Assembly: GCF_000523515.1 (NCBI RefSeq)
Contig: NZ_AWRU01000006.1
Span: 473,260-509,622 of the forward strand
DNA from: Pedobacter sp. V48
GTDB lineage: Bacteria > Bacteroidota > Bacteroidia > Sphingobacteriales > Sphingobacteriaceae
Direction of reading: 5' to 3'
DNA length: 36,363 bases
The stretch's first letter is position 1, and each line of letters opens with the position of its first letter. Positions 34,289-36,363 of this stretch are shown piece after piece. A program made the translations under genes and the position numbers. The notes under the pieces were generated by a model. That model did not search any database, was not told the DNA's origin, and was given only the letters and a program-made list of their open reading frames with translations.

Positions 34289-34422
34289 AATTGCGGTTTA
34301 TTCGTTTGCTATAAGGGTTTAGTAACATAAATAATGCTGTTTTTTATGGAATGAGTTTTATATCTTTAGCATTGCACATATTGTGAAAACTAAAGAACCA
34401 AACTTATAAACTAATCAGTATT
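34289..34422. other. Spacer before the GH92 gene
   Basis: AT-rich spacer with a promoter-like TATCTTTA near 34362-34369 (one mismatch from TAnnTTTG). No other feature recognised. Confidence 0.4.
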
Positions 34423-36363
34423 ATGTCCTTAATCTTTAATAGAACAATTACGTCCAAACTCAAGATTGCTTTTTCGGCAGCTTTGCTTTTTGGACAGGGT
34501 ATTGCCACGGCCCAGACGAACCAGTATGAGGGAACTGGTAACCTAAAATATGTGGATCCGATAATTGGTAACGTAGGTCAACTTTTAGAACCTACCAGAC
34601 CCACCGTACAACTTCCTAATCAAATGATAAGGATGTTTGCTCAAAGATCTGATTATATGTCGGACCAGATTTCCAGTTTTCCTTTAAATGTTGTTTCGCA
34701 CAGAATGGGGCAGGTTTTTGCTATCAAACCAACTGTAAAGGTTATAGAGGCATCTGATTGGAACAAAAAGATGACTTACGATCATGATCTGGAGATAAAC
34801 CGTCCCTGGTATTATACTACCTGGTTGATTGATGAAGAAGTAAAAGTTGAGTTTACCCCGGGAAAAAAGACAGGTGTATTCAGATTTGAATATCCTGAAA
34901 GCGGCGAAAAGGGACTGTTACTTAGTGTATACAATGGTGGGGATCATGAATATAAGTCAATTTCAAAGAAAGAAATAAGTGGTATAGAGACTTACAATGG
35001 AAATATTAAAGTATACATGTATGGCGCTTTTAATACAGATGTTGTATTGGGTGGTTTGAAAGATGGTAAAGCTGTGGTATCCAGTTCGGTAGATGAAAAA
35101 GACTTAAAGGCATGGATCAGTTTTCCGAAAAATGCACCAAAAAATATTGAGTTTAAATACGCTATTTCTTATATCAGTGCAGAACAGGCAAAGAAGAATT
35201 TCGACAATGAGTTGAAAAACTCAACATTTGAGCAGCAAGTTAAAAAGGGAGAAGAAGCGTGGTCGAAGGTAATTAACCAGATTAAAACAGTAGGTGGTAC
35301 CGAAGCCCAAAAACGTTCATTCTATACCGCTTTATATCGTTGCTATGAGCGCATGGTAGATATTACCGAGGATGGCCAATATTATAGTGGTTATGACAAG
35401 CAGGTTCACAAGACTACACGTCCGTTTTATGTAGACGATTGGTCCTGGGACACTTATCTTGCACATCACCCGCTTCGCACAATCCTTAACCCTGAACAGG
35501 AAGGCGACATGATGAACTCATATGTGAACATGTATACGCAGAGTGGATGGGTACCTACATTTCCGTTGTTGTTTGGCGATAATCCGTGTATGAATGGATT
35601 TCACTCATCAATTACCTTTCTTGATGCTTACCGTAAAGGAATAAAAAGCTTTGATGTTAATAAAGCTTATGAGGGGATGCTTAAAAATGCGAATGAAGCA
35701 ACAATGCTGCCATGGAAAAATGGTCCAAAAGGTGAACTCGAAGATTTTTACTATGAAAAAGGATATTTTCCATCCCTAAAAAAGGATGAAAAAGAAACTG
35801 TTGCTAATGTGCATAGTTGGGAAAAACGTCAGGCTGTAGCAGTAACCTTAGGGCATAGCTATGATGACTGGGCTGTTGCGCAAATGGCGAAAGAGCTAGG
35901 GAAGGATCAGGATTACACCAAATTTATTGCAAGAAGTAGTAATTATAAGAACTTATGGGACAGCAAAACTCAGATGTTTTTACCAAAAGACAAAGATGGC
36001 AACTGGGTAGATATAGATCCTAAGTTTGATGGTGGTATGGGTGGCAGAGACTATTATGATGAGAATAATGGCTGGACTTATTTATGGCAAGTGCAACAAG
36101 ATGTTAAAGGCCTTATAGGATTGTTTGGTGGTGCAAAAAGCTTCGAGAATAAATTAGATCAGCTTTATAGAGAGCCGCTTGGCAGAAGTAAATATGAGAA
36201 CTGGGCTAAGTTCCCGGATGCAACCGGTATGGTTGGCCAGTTCTCTATGGGTAATGAGCCAAGCTTCCACATTCCTTATTTATTTAATTACACAGCTTCT
36301 CCATGGAAAACGCAAAAACGCATCAGATTCCTTTTGGATACTTGGTTTAAAGATAATGTATTC
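34423..36363 (+). CDS. GH92 alpha-mannosidase, secreted (partial, 3' end missing)
   Basis: The first 647 codons of a glycoside hydrolase family 92 enzyme, which runs off the right edge with no stop codon. It has a signal peptide (LKIAFSAALLFGQGIATAQ) and the family's opening VDPIIGN segment near residue 45. Further conserved parts are RPFYVDDWSWDTYLAHHPLR, GWVPTFPLLFGDNPCMNGFH and GNEPSFHIPYLFN, the last carrying the expected catalytic-acid Glu of the family. The catalytic-base Asp pair should lie beyond the window. GH92 enzymes are calcium-dependent exo-alpha-mannosidases acting on glycans such as N-glycans or yeast mannan. In the promoter region, TATCTTTA is one mismatch from the -7 box. 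Confidence 0.93.
   Translation, partial: MSLIFNRTITSKLKIAFSAALLFGQGIATAQTNQYEGTGNLKYVDPIIGNVGQLLEPTRPTVQLPNQMIRMFAQRSDYMSDQISSFPLNVVSHRMGQVFAIKPTVKVIEASDWNKKMTYDHDLEINRPWYYTTWLIDEEVKVEFTPGKKTGVFRFEYPESGEKGLLLSVYNGGDHEYKSISKKEISGIETYNGNIKVYMYGAFNTDVVLGGLKDGKAVVSSSVDEKDLKAWISFPKNAPKNIEFKYAISYISAEQAKKNFDNELKNSTFEQQVKKGEEAWSKVINQIKTVGGTEAQKRSFYTALYRCYERMVDITEDGQYYSGYDKQVHKTTRPFYVDDWSWDTYLAHHPLRTILNPEQEGDMMNSYVNMYTQSGWVPTFPLLFGDNPCMNGFHSSITFLDAYRKGIKSFDVNKAYEGMLKNANEATMLPWKNGPKGELEDFYYEKGYFPSLKKDEKETVANVHSWEKRQAVAVTLGHSYDDWAVAQMAKELGKDQDYTKFIARSSNYKNLWDSKTQMFLPKDKDGNWVDIDPKFDGGMGGRDYYDENNGWTYLWQVQQDVKGLIGLFGGAKSFENKLDQLYREPLGRSKYENWAKFPDATGMVGQFSMGNEPSFHIPYLFNYTASPWKTQKRIRFLLDTWFKDNVF

Noticed and set aside
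1..36363. CRISPR array, tRNA or rRNA genes, integrase or transposase
   Set aside because: I looked for regularly spaced repeats, cloverleaf-like segments and recombinase motifs on both strands and saw none.

Overview
The window looks like ordinary chromosome from a member of the Bacteroidota, most likely Sphingobacteriaceae and Pedobacter-like. This rests on gene content and signals read from the sequence, not on a database search. The supporting points are low GC and very long T/A-rich spacers; repeated promoter boxes of the form TAnnTTTG (the phylum's -7 element); a short primary sigma factor without region 1.1; a large Oar-like TonB-dependent receptor; an S46 dipeptidyl-peptidase; and a GH92 alpha-mannosidase. 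I see no rRNA, tRNA, CRISPR array, integrase or transposase.

Layout. 1-2.2 kb: the start of a YrdC/Sua5 gene (minus, runs off the left edge), divergent from a membrane-anchored glutamate-synthase-like FMN protein (plus). 2.2-5.4 kb: asnS and sucC (both minus), separated by a 587-bp spacer holding an extremely T/G-rich, almost C-free tract and a promoter plus hairpin that may define a small RNA. 5.4-9.2 kb: a minus-strand cluster of membrane and regulatory genes (ferritin-like diiron protein, DUF4153/DUF4173-like membrane protein, small membrane protein, winged-helix regulator, six-TM protein). Two nearly identical 28-bp palindromic sites lie before two of these genes, so the regulator probably controls its own cluster. 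9.2-10.9 kb (plus): a LolD-like ABC ATPase, a stand-alone pre-ATP-grasp domain and a HAD-like protein with a substituted nucleophile, packed almost without gaps. 10.9-13.4 kb: convergent lipoprotein peptidases (S41 and M28). 13.5-16.2 kb: a small unknown protein, a long-form GAPDH and the primary sigma factor. 16.5-19.7 kb: a small XRE regulator, a possible degenerate repeat, a YegP-like protein, an MBL-fold hydrolase and lpdA. 20-24.9 kb (plus): the TonB-dependent receptor, a 72-residue acidic protein with an unusually strong Shine-Dalgarno, and a secreted ThuA-like protein. 24.9-29.1 kb (plus): a compact operon of an unknown 157-aa protein, two SDR enzymes, a LytS-type histidine kinase and a LytTR response regulator. 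29.1-34.2 kb: a MocR-type regulator divergent from GNAT, PhzF-like and S46 peptidase genes, with a 30-bp-spaced direct repeat in the divergent spacer. 34.4 kb to the end: a GH92 mannosidase cut by the right edge.

How the genes fit together. Much of the window is housekeeping: translation (asnS, the YrdC gene), central carbon metabolism (sucC, lpdA, gap) and transcription (rpoD). Nutrient scavenging is well represented by the TonB receptor, ThuA, GH92 and three exported peptidases (S41, M28, S46). The parts most likely to hold something undescribed are the self-regulated membrane cluster at 5.4-9.2 kb, the ATPase/pre-ATP-grasp/HAD trio at 9.3-10.9 kb, the redox plus LytTR operon at 25-29 kb, and the C-depleted spacer at 3.7-4.0 kb.
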